A stretch of DNA of 64,000 bases from Paralvinella palmiformis (taxonomy: Eukaryota; Annelida; Polychaeta; Terebellida; Alvinellidae): positions 210,001 through 274,000 of the forward strand of contig JAODUP010000432.1 of NCBI GenBank assembly GCA_025642065.1, read 5' to 3'. Each line of letters begins with the position of its first letter. The stretch's first letter is position 1. The position numbers and the translations under genes were made by a program. Positions 1 to 31,705 of the stretch are shown piece after piece. The notes beneath the pieces are model-generated. The model did no database searches. It was given only the letters and a program-made list of their open reading frames with translations, and was not told the DNA's origin.

Positions 1-652
1 CGCGTTCGGACGTAAATAACCCGCACTAAGAATCAGCCCGTTGCCGCCGACTCGTTGATGTTTAATTTCCCAGGAAAATGATCCGCCCCCTGTACCCCCC
101 CCCATTTATTGTAGTGGGCATTCATTCTAATTGTTTAATTAATTGTTCATTCGAATTATCCCAAACAAATAAAACAGGGTTAATTTTTGCGAATCCGTTC
201 ACGCTAATTTTCATTTATCACCACATAGCCATTTCCGGCGAACACAGCGATCCATGTTCTTTTGGGGCATTTACGAAGCCGTACTCAAAGTGTTACTCAA
301 ATCTCCCCCACCCCCCTCTCCAAACCCCGGTGCTAACGGTTTATAGACTAGTTAACATGCTAATACTGCTACTACTACTACTACTACTAATAATAATAAT
401 AATTACTTTGTTCACAAATGTTGATGACATGATTATTGTTAATGTTAGAGTGTCATGTGTAGTCATTATCTTGTCATAGTCCGTCTAATTGCATTTTGGA
501 CGCCAGCTTCTGAAAACATGACGTTTATGAGTCGGTATTAGCTTGACCTAGAAACCGAACATAAATTGTTTATGGGTATTATAAACACTTTATTATCTCG
601 ACAATAAGCGCGGATTGAAGGCAACTGGCCGAAAACAATTGTAACAAATGGT

Positions 653-674
653 ACACACACACACACACACACAC
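653..674. repeat. (AC)n microsatellite
   Basis: About 11 AC units. Confidence 0.9.
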
Positions 675-737
675 AGAGATAAATAATAATAAAATTCAAC
701 ACCAAAAATTTCACACTTATTTGACATTGAGAGAGAA

Positions 738-738
738 T

Positions 739-763
<25 letters not shown>
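738..763. repeat. (GA)n microsatellite followed by polyG
   Basis: GA repeat running into a G-rich tract. Confidence 0.9.
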
Positions 764-774
<11 letters not shown>

Positions 775-1767
775 TGGGGGGGAGGTTGTTGGGTTGAGTT
801 TATCAATATTTCACGTTTTAGGCGGCGCGCTTTATGTAAGCTGTAATATTGTCCGACCAACACCTGGAGTCTGTAGTGTGGGCCGCCATATAACATGGAA
901 GCTGGCGGCAGATATGCCCAGCCCGTTGTTTTCCGAAACACCTGCCTTAATTTCGCTTTAACATACTCCGGGCCCTATTCCAGCGAAACGGAAGAGAGGC
1001 AACAACGGCAACGACGACCACGACAACAACATCAACAACAAACAAGACAAAACAACAACAATGAAACCAGAAAACGAAGACAATACCCCACCCCCTCCCC
1101 CAACAACAACAACAACAAATCAGTCCAGTATTAAACACGATATATACCAAAGTTAGGAGCGATTCATTTCTCTGGCCTCTCTTTCTCCTTCCCTACCAGC
1201 TACAAGACGAGGTCTGTTTGCTGCCAACAGGAAGGAGCGTTCTTGGTCGGACTTTTTTCTTTCTTTCCACAGTTTTGCGAGCTGCTTCCGACTTCGTGAA
1301 AATAAATCTATTAACGTTTGGGGGGAGAAGCTGCCGGGGTAGCAGCTTAAAGAGTAGAACGATAACCGAAATAAAAGCGTTTCATACTCGAAAGAGAAGA
1401 GAGAAAGAGAGGAGGGGGAGAAGAGAGAGAGAGGTGCAGTGAGGATTTCGTTCCCCCACCCCCCACCCCCCCGACGATAAATAAATAATATTGGGCCAGT
1501 GAACTGCGGGGAATATGGCGCTTTATTTCACTGATTTCCTTTCCTCGAATGATTATTATTACTCTGTAGGTATTTCGTGGTCAATACTGGCTTCGTGGAA
1601 GTGAAGATAAATGTATGTGCGGGCGCGCGCGCGCGTGTGTGTGCGTGTTTAACTATGGGATACTGTATAACTAACTCGCTGAGTGGCGCTTCGCTGCAAC
1701 CAACATTATTCGTGCTCATCTGACTGTTGGTTGAGATTGATTCAGTGGTAAGAATTTCTCGATTTTG

Positions 1768-1770
<3 letters not shown>

Positions 1771-1798
<28 letters not shown>
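1771..1798. repeat. (TG)n microsatellite
   Basis: 14 TG units. Confidence 0.9.
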
Positions 1799-4047
1799 AT
1801 AAATGGCATAAACTTTAGCTCATTATGCCTCCATAGCAACACGGTAACAAATCAAATCCATCCATCCAATCAAATATCCTGCCATCCATCCTCCACCGTA
1901 TCACAGTCTCACTGGCTCGCTCGCTCGCTTACTCACTCACTCACTCACTGATTTACCCCCTACATCCCTTCCTCACTTACCCACAACCACATTTAATATC
2001 CCAGCCACGTATTTACATAGGATATAAAAAATTTAACTCCCATAATACATACATTCTTCATATAGCATATGAGGAGACAAGAATATTTCAAACACACACG
2101 CGCGCACTGCGAGAGAGACAGCGAGAGAGAGACAAAGAGAGTGTGCATTTATAAGCATCGCCTGTATTTTACACACACAAAAATTAAAAGGTCAAATGGG
2201 ATTCGACACAGTGTAAAAAGACCTTTATCATTTAAAACCTATATGTATTTAGAGCTGACTAGCAGTTTGTGTGTGTATGTGTGTGTGTGTTGGGGCTACT
2301 TGACTTTATCATTACGAACCAGTTAGCAAACTGATATGTGTTAGAGAAGCTCGCTAAATCCACGATCCTGGTTTCAGAGATAGCAGCCATATTGTTCCGG
2401 ATTTCGACGTACGTATCTCGAGCAGCCGCCTTATCGTCGGCTCCGTATCAGAGCTTCTCGTGTTCCGGACCGTCTTTATAACAATTTCTCAATATGTACC
2501 GCGGTTGTCTTAACTGGATGGAATACGACACTAATATTTACTTGACAGGATACATACTGATAAAAATGACGTGTTGAAGTTTATTTATTTTTGTAATAAA
2601 AATACATCGTGTATTTAACTATTTGAGTCATATCTAAGGTACTTTTTCTTTTGTACTCCTGACTAGTTCAACTATCGGAGAAGTCTTTCTTTCTTTCGAT
2701 CCATTTCATAGTTACTTAATAATTGGGGTCTGGCGGATTTGTACTGGGGACCTCTCGACTTTAGTGTAAGACTGTAATAATCAGCCACCTGATTATTAAT
2801 CTCCATGTGCTGTAAGAAGGTATACGAGATAATTAGCATTTACCTGGTGGAAACTTACCTTTGGAACAAGGTCACCATATTTGTGAGAGATTTATTTTGT
2901 TTGGTCTCAACACTTGTTACATCCGGGACGTTTGGTTGGGGGGGGGTCTGGCTTTTAGGGAGAGACCATTTACTTGTGGATGAACTATCCGACATACACA
3001 AGTAACGCTTGGACGAAACATCTCAGCGACAGAGGAACACTGAGATTCGATCCCACGACAGGAATATTGGCAGCGCTGTATACTACCAAACTGCCATACC
3101 GCATCACCAACTAATATTATTCTGTGTAGACGAAATTGACAAATGTGACCGCTTGCCGCATCAACAACTAATACCATTTAGTTATAATATATTGATAATC
3201 GATTACACACACACACACACACACACACGTGCCTGCTCGCGCACGCACACACAGTATATGTATGGATATGAATAATGGGCGCATATTTAGCACTAACTAC
3301 GCTCCCGGCCATATTAATATTGGTACTCCAGATAAAGACATTAGTATTCAGTTTGTCTTCGCACGTCTGGATATTTGGGATCGGTAGCCAACGATAATTG
3401 GATTAAGATACAATGATGGCGATTGTGTTTATTCATGAAGCACAGAAATCTTCAAAGGAGATGCCGACACCAGATACTGTAATATCGTTAACGGTAAACC
3501 AACTGTAATCATCTGACGGCAACAGTTCTTTAAGACACCAAATTACGCATCATTGATAGTATCCTACAGTCAATGGTTTCGGAGAAAGACTCCACGGAAG
3601 CGTAACTGAGTTGTGATAAATGATAATAGCTGCTCACGATAAGATAGTAATTATCTCTCCACAATGGAGACGTACGTTGGAATCCTTGACTGAGGTGTGC
3701 TTTTTTTAGCCGGCATCCATTATTGTGCGTTATGATGGCTTTAGTTTCCCGTTATGATATTATTAAGTTTTTTTTAGAGCACAATTGTTGTAGTATTGTT
3801 TCGCCGACACAGTATATTCTCTGTCGTATATTTTTAAAACGTAAATGTTGCGCTCTGGTTGTGTATCTTTAAGGTTGGTAACGACACGTGATGTGTATTT
3901 ATTGTTGTGAGATAACCATAAAGTATACGTAAGATGACGAGATAAAGGCGATCCACTCAGTTCGGGATTTGTTTATGTTGCTTTTCTTGACCACAATAAA
4001 CATGGCATGTGTTGCCAAGACGCAACGCACGCACACGCACGCACACA

Positions 4048-4050
<3 letters not shown>

Positions 4051-4086
<36 letters not shown>
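4051..4086. repeat. (AT)n microsatellite
   Basis: 18 AT units after a GCAC-rich run. Confidence 0.9.
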
Positions 4087-4090
<4 letters not shown>

Positions 4091-4215
4091 ACACTTAGCG
4101 TAAACACAAGACACAACACATCAATTATTTATATATATACAGGGGGATCTTTACTCTCATGTCGCGCTGATATAATATATATATATAATATCGACGCGTG
4201 CGTGTGTTGGCATAT

Positions 4216-4218
<3 letters not shown>

Positions 4219-4249
<31 letters not shown>
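4219..4249. repeat. (AT)n microsatellite
   Basis: About 15 units. Confidence 0.9.
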
Positions 4250-4252
<3 letters not shown>

Positions 4253-4647
4253 TGCGTGTTTTAGCTGTGTATAGTAAGGCCCAGAGAATCTCGAACTGTG
4301 AATTCAAACTCTGTACGTTTCTTCATGGGACTGAATCCAGAGTGGCGACTTTTCTTGCTGAGACGTGTGTAATGTCTCACCTGTCCCTGTGCGTGTGCGT
4401 GATATACCATAGTAGTATGATACTAGAATATCTGTACTTTGATGTGTATGCGTTAGCCAGTTTTCCGAGGACATCAGCTCGAACTGACATTGAGAATCAA
4501 GCTGCTTGGATAGAACAATTTTCTATCTCTGTGTGAGCATAATCACATCGACGTGTGTGTGTGTGTGTGAGTTTGCATGTGTGCGCGAATAAAAGCCATT
4601 CTCATAACAACACTGATAACAGTACCAACATCACCTAATCATTACAG

Positions 4648-4938
4648 AACACACGACAAAAGATTACTGCCTGGATCAGAAGTTTGAGGCGACCTGCCCG
4701 AACCAGGGCGTCATCATGATCGAGAACGCCCTCTATGGCCGGATGACATTCGGCAGTTGTGTTAAGCGAGACTACGGCTATATCGGCTGTAGTGTTGACG
4801 TCACGGCCATCCTGGCCAATAAGTGTTCGGCTAGACAGTCATGTGAGGTGGTCAACTTTGAGACATTGTTTGCTGCGTACAACGGCTGTCCCGGTGACCT
4901 CAAGTCTTATCTCCAGGCCTCGTACTACTGTAAACAAA
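4648..4938 (+). CDS. Receptor exon A: SUEL lectin domain
   Basis: The acceptor is ATTACAG at 4641-4647 and the donor is GTAAGT after a phase-1 break. The exon encodes nearly the whole SUEL/Gal_Lectin domain: an early DYC, then ATCPNQGVIMI, the diagnostic YGR, GCSVDVTAIL, and the closing CPGDLKSYL...YYCK. It enters in phase 1, so an upstream coding exon must exist. Confidence 0.88.
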
Positions 4939-4950
4939 GTAAGTGCCTTT

Positions 4951-4988
<38 letters not shown>

Positions 4989-7033
4989 CAGTTAAATATA
5001 TAAGGCGACAGAGAAGGATGTTTCAACGTCACCTTTACGAGTTAACAGAAAAATTTCTAGGATGTCACAGGTAACACAGACACGACTCGAATTGAACAGA
5101 CAACATTTTTGTTGGCATGGTCTAGTGACGTCATTCATCTGTCTACTGATAACCGTTCAGGTATTAGACCCGGTTTAATGAATCATTAACGACCAACAGG
5201 TGTTCTATCGATGTGTTATTGATTATTGCATTGATCTGCTATTGTTCTTTTAGTTGATCGACTATTACCCGTTCGACGTTTCCCGATTATCATTATTTTG
5301 TTGTTGGTTTTTTTTTTGGTTGTTAGTGGGTTGTGGTTGTTGTTATTGTTGTTGTTGTTATTCTGAAAGCAACGTAACATTTCAATTTTATTTCCAGTTA
5401 CGTCGCCCCTGGATACCAAACGGTGTACGTCCGGTTATGTGGAACCACTGCCGCCATCTACCGGCGAGTCCGGATTCCTGTCGCCGTCGGAACGGCGCTG
5501 GGGATTCCGGCAGTGTCCGTGGAGAATTCGGGTCCGGCCCGGACAGCGCGTTAACCTGACGCTGCACGACTATTCAGATTTCGGTATCCGGGAGAGCGAC
5601 CAACCAGCCGTTTGTAGACAGTACATCGTCATCTCGGACGGCGACAACGACAGAGTGATCCTGGCTTGTAGTCACGAGATCCGGTCGCGTACCGTCTATC
5701 TGTCGGCCACCAACGACATCAAAGTCTACTTCAAAACCGACCCGAAGGTCGATACCGATGTACACTTCTTATTGGAGTTCCGAGGTACGGTCAGACGATG
5801 GTACTCTAACAGTCGATGGAAATCCCGAATTATTATAATCCCGATGAATCTCCGATAACGACCCACGATGACGTCACCGTATCGCGTTGATGTTGACATT
5901 GGGGTGGGGGAGGTGGGGGTTGATGGGGTGATTTGCATTATAGATGATCCGTTCTTATATTACTGACACGCTTCAGCGAATTGGCCACTGGTCAATGAGT
6001 GTAATGTCAGACTGTTAAATTGATCTATTACAGAAGATACTAAAATGATTTGTTAAATAATGTTTTGTTGAATTCTACTTAGCTGTAATACATTAATACC
6101 CTACTTACCTGTAATGCATAAAGAGCATACTTTCCTGTAATTGGATAAAAATGATAATGTTAACATATGGATTTTATAAGTAGTAGGTGAGGTGGGGGTT
6201 TTTTTTTTGGGGGGGGAGGGGGCGTTTCAGGTCAGCCTTGAGTTGAATTAGTTAATGGGAAAAATAATAATACTATATCTCTAAATGCTCATATTAATAC
6301 ACAAAAATTATGGCCGTACTTTAAAATCCCCGATTACTGGTCATAAAAGCGCTACCGCGTCTGCGTAATATCCGCTGGGGGCCGGGGTGGGATGTTTTCT
6401 CAGTTTGAACCGTTTACGCTTTGGGACGAAAGCCTGTTTAAAACAAACAAAAAATTAACCGACTACATGTATGTGTATATTGTTTAACAAGCTTTCCTAA
6501 CTTCAGCCGAGGGTTGTCAATCGCCAGTGTTACCTGCCAATAGTTATATAGTTCACGAGGCGGACAGTACCGTAACCATCCAGTGTAACTATAGCTTGGA
6601 ATCTTGGAAACTTCGCTGTAACACCGGCAAATGGCAGGGAACTGTCGGCAACTGTACCGCTACACGTAAGTAATCAGGTCAGGTATGATGCGGGTGGTGG
6701 TTAGATTAACCAAGTCATTTGGTCCAGTGCTGGGCCCCGCAGGGTCTCGAGAAATGCCCGGGGGGAGATCGCTTCGATTCGGCGCGCCTGGCAGATTACG
6801 TATATATAATTGTACAATTTTACCTAAATACGAAACTTTGGATAATCCGTTGTTAACATGGTTTATTGTATTTTATGCAGGAACAGCACAACGTACAGAA
6901 CATTTGGTACCTTTAGGTAAATCAAATTATCATTATTAATAATTATTATTATAAATAAATACTTTTCACCGATTTTCTTACTTTTTCAATTTTCTCTGTT
7001 AAAGTAATATACTAAATAATATATTTTCTTTCT

Positions 7034-7070
<37 letters not shown>

Positions 7071-8100
7071 ATCTCCTCAGGTATATCTATCATAATTATC
7101 GTGGCTGTAGCGTTACTTGTTTGTACAGCTGTTCTAGTTATTGGCTTTTTCGTCTTATATTTTAGACGGAGGTAAGTAGAACTTTAATTGGTTTATTTTG
7201 GCAGATTATAAACGGCTAATATTTCGGGATTTATCTAAAGCAATTAATTATTCAGCTCTCGTTTATACTTTTTTTAAACCCAACTCATTATTTATACGCC
7301 GTGTTGCTATGATTATACAGTGGTACGTATTATTTCAAATTTTGTTATATTTCCATACACACCGACATACAGACAGACAGAGGGACGTACGGACAGACAA
7401 AGGGATATATATATATATATATACATACACACACACACACACACAGAGACATACATACAGACAGTGAATTAAAAACTGAGATGATTTTTTTAAATCACGG
7501 TAATGATCAAATATAATCGATAAAGGCCTCAGTCACCAATCGATCACGTACTATAATCGATAATCTGTTCTCTCCAGAAAGCGACATCGACTCCAGAAGG
7601 AGGAAGCCCGATACCTCGCCGTCCACGACGCCACCTTAAACAAAACCAGTTTGTTGACGGCCAGAACTAAACACGCCAGCCTAGAAAAATGGCGGCCATC
7701 GTATTCGCCGCTCAACAAGACCCGGACGATACGGACGTCGACCAAGGCCGGCGAGTACACGCACATATGGCAGCTGAAACATCCCATACCGGTGGCGACG
7801 CCGGAAGTGCCGAAGACGCACACCTTCCGGCGAGAGGTGATGACGTCGGCGAAGAGTTCACCGACGATGACGTGCGCCAGGTCGCCGATTCTGCCCGAGC
7901 GTCATCGAGACCGGGACCATCCGACTCGCGATAGACAGGCGCCGACGTTCTCGACGTTCAAGCCAGGATCGGATCCGTACGGGATCCCGCCGTTCAGGGG
8001 CCAGTTGTCGCAGGATTCGGGACATTCCACGACCAGCAGTCCGCTGTACTTCGAAATTGACACGCAGAGACGTAAAGCGACAAACCATTACAGCACCTAG
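4648..8100 (+). CDS. SUEL lectin-CUB-Sushi single-pass membrane protein (5' end missing)
   Basis: Six exons join in frame at 4648-4938, 5398-5784, 6507-6665, 6881-6916, 7081-7171 and 7578-8100, with AG acceptors and GT donors and matching phases throughout, giving about 494 visible residues. Domain order is a galactose/rhamnose-binding SUEL lectin domain (motif YGRMTFGSC, then CPGDLKSYL and a final YYC), a four-cysteine CUB domain (QCPW, VCRQYIVISDGD, ACSH), a compact four-cysteine Sushi/CCP module, a short linker, one transmembrane helix of about 25 residues ending in FRRR, and a basic cytoplasmic tail of about 170 residues. The tail has YxxPhi-type motifs (YLAV, YTHI, YFEI) suited to adaptor binding. 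By family knowledge such proteins bind carbohydrate or protein ligands at the cell surface; the ligand is unknown. The signal peptide exon is not in view, so upstream domains may be missing. It resembles EVA-1-type lectin receptors only in the SUEL part. I am sure of the domains and less sure of a name. Confidence 0.88.
4955..4987. repeat. (AAT)n microsatellite in receptor intron
   Basis: About 11 trinucleotide units just after the SUEL exon donor. Confidence 0.9.
5398..5784 (+). CDS. Receptor exon B: CUB domain
   Basis: The acceptor is TTTCCAG after a pyrimidine tract and the donor is GTACGG. The exon encodes a linker and a CUB domain with four cysteines in the usual two pairs, the PWRIRVRPGQRVNLTLHDYS strand, a YIVISDGD strand, and a terminal FLLEFRG strand. 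Phase is 1 in and 1 out. Confidence 0.85.
6507..6665 (+). CDS. Receptor exon C: Sushi/CCP module
   Basis: The acceptor is CTTCAG and the donor is GTAAGT. The translation contains a four-cysteine module with CQSPVLP, VTIQCNY, KLRCNTGKW and NCTA, which is the short Sushi pattern including the conserved tryptophan before the last cysteine. Symmetric phase 1-1 is typical of shuffled modules. Confidence 0.85.
6881..6916 (+). CDS. Receptor exon D: 12-residue juxtamembrane linker
   Basis: This 36-nt microexon lies between TTTATGCAG and GTAAAT and encodes TAQRTEHLVPL. It is in phase 1-1, so it could be skipped without breaking the frame. I include it because both splice sites and the phase fit. Confidence 0.65.
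   Translation, partial: EQHNVQNIWYL
7036..7068. repeat. (AT)n microsatellite near splice acceptor
   Basis: TA tract ending 12 bp before the acceptor of the transmembrane exon. Confidence 0.9.
7081..7171 (+). CDS. Receptor exon E: transmembrane helix
   Basis: The acceptor is CTCCTCAG and the donor is GTAAGT. The exon encodes a hydrophobic segment starting ISIIIIVAVALLV and ending VLYFRRR, a single type I transmembrane helix with a basic stop-transfer sequence. Confidence 0.88.
7405..7444. repeat. (AT)n(AC)n microsatellite
   Basis: Compound repeat in the last receptor intron. Confidence 0.9.
7578..8100 (+). CDS. Receptor exon F: cytoplasmic tail and stop
   Basis: The acceptor is TCTCCAG. 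The exon opens with KRHRLQKEEARYLAV and runs to a TAG at 8098-8100. The tail is basic and rich in Ser, Thr and Pro, with YxxPhi motifs and no catalytic domain that I recognise. Confidence 0.85.
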
Positions 8101-8719
8101 AGCTCTGGATCTCTTATCTCTGGCTTCTGGTATATCTATGCGTGATCTTCTTCAGGTCATGCGCCTCCCGTAAAGCTACAGTGCAGCCTGGATTTTGCGA
8201 ACCTTCATTCGATGATCGGTGGAGCCTTTACTTGGTGAGATCCCGGTATGTTTCTCCCAGTCAGTCGGTGTCTGTACTACCTTCCGAACTGAGAAAGAGG
8301 TCGTTTTAAGTGTACACTTTAGTGCTTTTTGCCATTTGTTAGCTTCGTTCAGGGACAAAAGACGACCCGGCCCGCATTTGTGATCCATGCAGTCGAGGAT
8401 GCCTTATATAAGCGAACCCTCTAAGACGTAAGCCATTCGCTGATTAAAACAGCAAGGATCAGGCATCATAACGTGGTTTCGTCTGTGGGGTGTTGTTGTT
8501 TATCGTTGTCATCACTCGACATGAGGTGTCTAGAATTGTGTTACGTGGTAATTTAGATGTAGAGATTATATTTGTACTTATAATATCGTATGTTGTTATT
8601 TTTCTATTGGCATAATAACGTATGGAATTTTTTATTAAGTAAATTCCCATCTGAAAGTTGTTTTTGTGTTTAAAAGTCCCTCAGCAATATGTCTGACGTA
8701 AAACTAGTATTGGCGCTAA

Positions 8720-8725
8720 AATAAA
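8720..8725 (+). promoter_or_regulatory. Candidate polyadenylation signal of the lectin receptor
   Basis: An AATAAA hexamer lies about 620 nt after the receptor stop codon and is followed by an A-rich stretch. Other hexamers occur nearby, so this assignment is tentative. Confidence 0.3.
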
Positions 8726-8936
8726 TTAAAAAAACACTCGCTTAGGTTGAGCCACACCCAAGGGGGGGGGGGAGGTTGTTCATTACAACATTAAAAAATA
8801 ATAAATACCTTATGCTTTATTCAACAAATAACTTCATACACATTTCATTTTGATTCATCTATTTTTTTTAAAATAAATAAAACACAAGATGTTATAATTC
8901 TGTCCTACACCTGGTACATACCACAACCAAAACTAT

Positions 8937-8939
<3 letters not shown>

Positions 8940-8967
<28 letters not shown>
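8940..8967. repeat. (AT)n microsatellite
   Basis: 14 units. Confidence 0.9.
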
Positions 8968-8970
<3 letters not shown>

Positions 8971-9198
8971 CGGAATTATTAGAAGATCGTATATCCATGA
9001 TCACACACACATACACACACACAACAATGGCGCAATGTGTACATACCTTGAAGCGAAGCACTGTACTTTTTCGTTAACATGACTAGTTCCAACATGTACT
9101 GTTAAAATGGTCATAGCTACTGATATCGGGAGACGCAATATTAAATGATATGCTCTTAATTAACTAGAAATTGTTGTCAGCTATAAATCGCACACGTA

Positions 9199-9338
9199 TA
9201 TATGTTACAGTTAATCTCTACACTGAGGTAATATGCATATTGCCCAAAACATTCGGGTAATACGTCTATTGCTAACTGATATTTAACACACGGGTAATGT
9301 ACATATTACCCGATTACACAGATTAACTGTAACATATA
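9199..9338. mobile_element. Short inverted-repeat (MITE-like) element
   Basis: A 19-bp perfect inverted repeat sits at 9199-9217 and 9320-9338 (core TGTTACAGTTAATC). A second, inner pair (GGTAATATGCATATT and GGGTAATGTACATATTACCC) makes the whole 140 bp able to fold. No ORF. The target site is unclear because TA repeats flank it. Confidence 0.5.
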
Positions 9339-9889
9339 CATCACACAACATCAGCCTCTCGTTAAATCTACCACACAACGAATAACAGAAGGATGTGACA
9401 ACGGAACGCCATCTCTTCGAGGATCAGACGTAACCGACGCGCGCTCGGCGACTAAACATGATTACGGGTCCCAATTAGTAACGGCCTTCTGTCAGCTTCT
9501 CCAACCTGTCCTGGATTCGGGCGCCTGCTGCAGGCAACGGATCGATGCTGTTAAATAGTACCCTTTTCTCATTTCAAACGTAAACATTACTACACTCGTA
9601 CAACAAGGCAATTCACGCTAAAAACAATGACAATTACTCGTTTCTAGACTACACCGAGCCAGTACAACACGATTAACAATTATAAAGTAACACGTACCCG
9701 TCTCTACAATGTGACACGCATTAACATATAATTTCTGACGTTTGAAAACATCCAAGTGTTCAGTACTCGACTTTCTCGACTGTACAACTTAACAATAGGA
9801 GAACGTGGCTCATCCGAGACCCTCTCTGTATCTCTGTATATAGCACATGGACCAGGCCGAGTGGTCACAGCTTATATTATACATTAATA

Positions 9890-10210
9890 CATATAGTCGT
9901 CGACTTTTGACTTTGATTGGTTACGACCGACCTAAATTGTTGTTCTGGTCGTAAGTCGGGCCTATGTTAAAGTAATTTTTAAATATATAATGCTTAGAAC
10001 AACAGTAGCCAAAAATTCCATAATAATAATGACGAAATATACCTCATATCATAGACCTAGAGAAATAATCTACACATTCTGACATTATTTATGATATTTG
10101 TGAGTATAGCTGTATTAGTACTGAAAATTTGAAATGAAGGTGAACTATCGCTTTAAGTCGTACCGTAAAACAGTCGTAAGTTGCGTAGGTCGTAAGTCGA
10201 CGACTACCTG
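9890..10210. mobile_element. MITE with TA target site and pogo/Tc1-like ends
   Basis: The left end CATATAGTCGTCGACTT at 9890 and the right end AAGTCGACGACTACCTG at 10210 are inverted copies, each flanked by TA (9888-9889 and 10211-10212). The element is 321 bp and noncoding, with internal repeats of the CGTAAGTCG motif. TA duplication and a CAG-like end are typical of Tc1/mariner-pogo elements. Confidence 0.65.
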
Positions 10211-10720
10211 TATTCATTTATACAGGTGACGCCAAACTGACGCTATAAGATAATGATGACCCACTGTTAAGACCGGACGTAACACAACGAACGTTAGGCA
10301 CCGAAATAATGAAAACTGAACAAAATTATCTCATCAGAACACATAAATAAATCTGTAAAACAAACCAGTCTCTGTGCAAAGAATCGCTAATGGTCTTCGT
10401 TATCTAAATTACATGGACATATTTTCAGGACCATAAAATGCAAAATTGTCATCAACACAACAGTAATCACTTCGGCGTGTTAATTCATCCCGGCATAGAC
10501 CAGATCTTGGAGCGAAATTAAATACCTTCAATTACAATGTTAAAGGACCTATTCAGTAAGTGAACTAAAGTTCATGGATTACGGTAGAGTCATTATTAAT
10601 ATTCATGTGCAGTAAGAGACACAGAAATTGTAGCACTGATAATTTATTTTAAAATTTTGTCATCAAGGTCTGACAACATAAGAATCCTACTAGTGAGTAA
10701 TTTATTGACAGAAACTTAAA

Positions 10721-10730
<10 letters not shown>

Positions 10731-10759
<29 letters not shown>
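10731..10759. repeat. (AT)n microsatellite
   Basis: About 14 units. Confidence 0.9.
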
Positions 10760-11944
10760 CGTGCAACACGTAAAGTTGTGTGGGTTATAGTAAGTGGCAA
10801 GATATCACACGTATTGTCTACACATTGGAGCAATGTGTGAAGATAGGCTTGTTTTAAATAAAATCAGCAGTCGTGAAAGAATAAAATATTATTTAGTAAT
10901 ATACACATTCAACCATATATTAAATAAAATAGCACTAGTTTTGTTTTATTTTGGGCTGTCGGTTGGCAAATTATTCTAGGTCTGACGTTATCAAACAAGT
11001 TCATCTCAAGTTAACATGTCAGATCCTGCCATAGGACAGCTGATCTTGCACCGAGATGCAGATCTCCAACTGGCGGGATGAAACACCAGTGATACCCGGA
11101 TCCCGTTCATCATTCCATTAAAACTTAGGGCCTGATCATTCTAGGAAGTAACATCACAGTGACATGTCTCAGAAACGCCATAGCTAATCACAGAATCACT
11201 GCCCGTGAGCTCGTATAACACAGATTGCTGTGAGCTCGTGTAACAGAAGTTGTTTACAGTTTGTATACCACAAGTTGTTTTTCGAGCTTGTGTTTTCCTT
11301 GGTATTATTAGCTATAATAATAATATGTGAAAGTTAGTAAAGGCTGTATCAGCTTTGCTGAGAAAGGATGTTTACCATATACAGAAAAGAGACTTCAACA
11401 GTACAGTATATACAGGTTGTACTCAGAAAGATTAGATTTCAAATGTTTCTAAAATTCTGTTTTGATTAGAAATAATGTTTTTAAATATAACAGAAAACCT
11501 ATAATTAAAGATGGAAATAAAACTGAATCTATTATGCAATATAAACATAGTATTACATAACATTATTAATACAGTAAATGCTATTTACTTTAGATAACAG
11601 TTACATCAGCTGAACTTTAACATAAGTAAATATGGTCTGAACTGTGCATTAAATGTGCCTGACTTCACAATGATATTTTCATACACAAATAACATAAAAC
11701 CAAACCTGGATCATAAATTAAAAATATTGATAACAAATATTTATTAGTATCCAACCAATGGCCATTGTTTAATAATGAGGTTTCTATACTACCAGTAGCA
11801 TTCCTTACACGGTTTTTGAATAAATACTTTTCCAATATAATTTATGCTTACCTTATAATACAGTATAAAAATTTCTGACAGCCATTATTTCAACAAGTGC
11901 TAATATCTTTGTTAGAACATAACAAGTTGATTTTAGGTACAGTG

Positions 11945-11948
<4 letters not shown>

Positions 11949-11999
<51 letters not shown>
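11949..11999. repeat. (AT)n(AC)n microsatellite
   Basis: About 20 AT units then AC units. Confidence 0.9.
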
Positions 12000-12000
<1 letters not shown>

Positions 12001-12294
12001 AACACACAGACACATGTAACTACACTTATGACTCAGAAAATACTATACATTTGATTTTCAAGCAGTCCGTATTTGTCTTATTCATAACTAAGTACAGACA
12101 AGACTAAACACACAGTGAGTAAGGCCATGTCCTGTTCATAAGTCTTTCCATATTAAACACGGTGTTCCAGCTGTAATACTAACATATATTGCTGAACACA
12201 ATGGATGGCAATACCTTGCCATTGTAGAATGTTAAGACTTGTACTAAGAAACAGGCAGAATGTGACCAGGCAATGTAATACTACAGCACAATCA

Positions 12295-31586
<19,292 letters not shown>

Positions 31587-31705
31587 GCTGCACTCCCTTC
31601 AGCTAAATAGGATATACTATAAAAACGAAATAACAAAGCTACTGTTAGAGTAGTCCACTTTACACCGGGTGTGTGTGTTGACAGTACTCTCATGCCGCTA
31701 GCATA

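Larger units (their letters stand above)
1..4647. other. 5' noncoding stretch, microsatellite rich
   Basis: I see no supportable exon here. The stretch holds AC, GA, GT, AT and CAA simple repeats and polyC/polyG runs, plus one weak tRNA-like SINE head near 3010-3115. The missing first exon (signal peptide) of the downstream lectin receptor should lie here or before the window. It must end in phase 1, and I could not find a convincing candidate. Confidence 0.6.
8101..12294. other. Intergenic DNA between convergent genes
   Basis: No exon recognised. The stretch holds the 3' UTR of the + strand receptor, the 3' UTR of the - strand zinc transporter, TA microsatellites, a short inverted-repeat element (9199-9338) and a pogo-type MITE (9890-10210). 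The two genes point toward each other across it. Confidence 0.6.

Noticed and set aside
4007..4264. Open frames rich in IYIYIY
   Set aside because: They are translations of TA microsatellites, not genes. The same applies near 33.8 and 61.0 kb.
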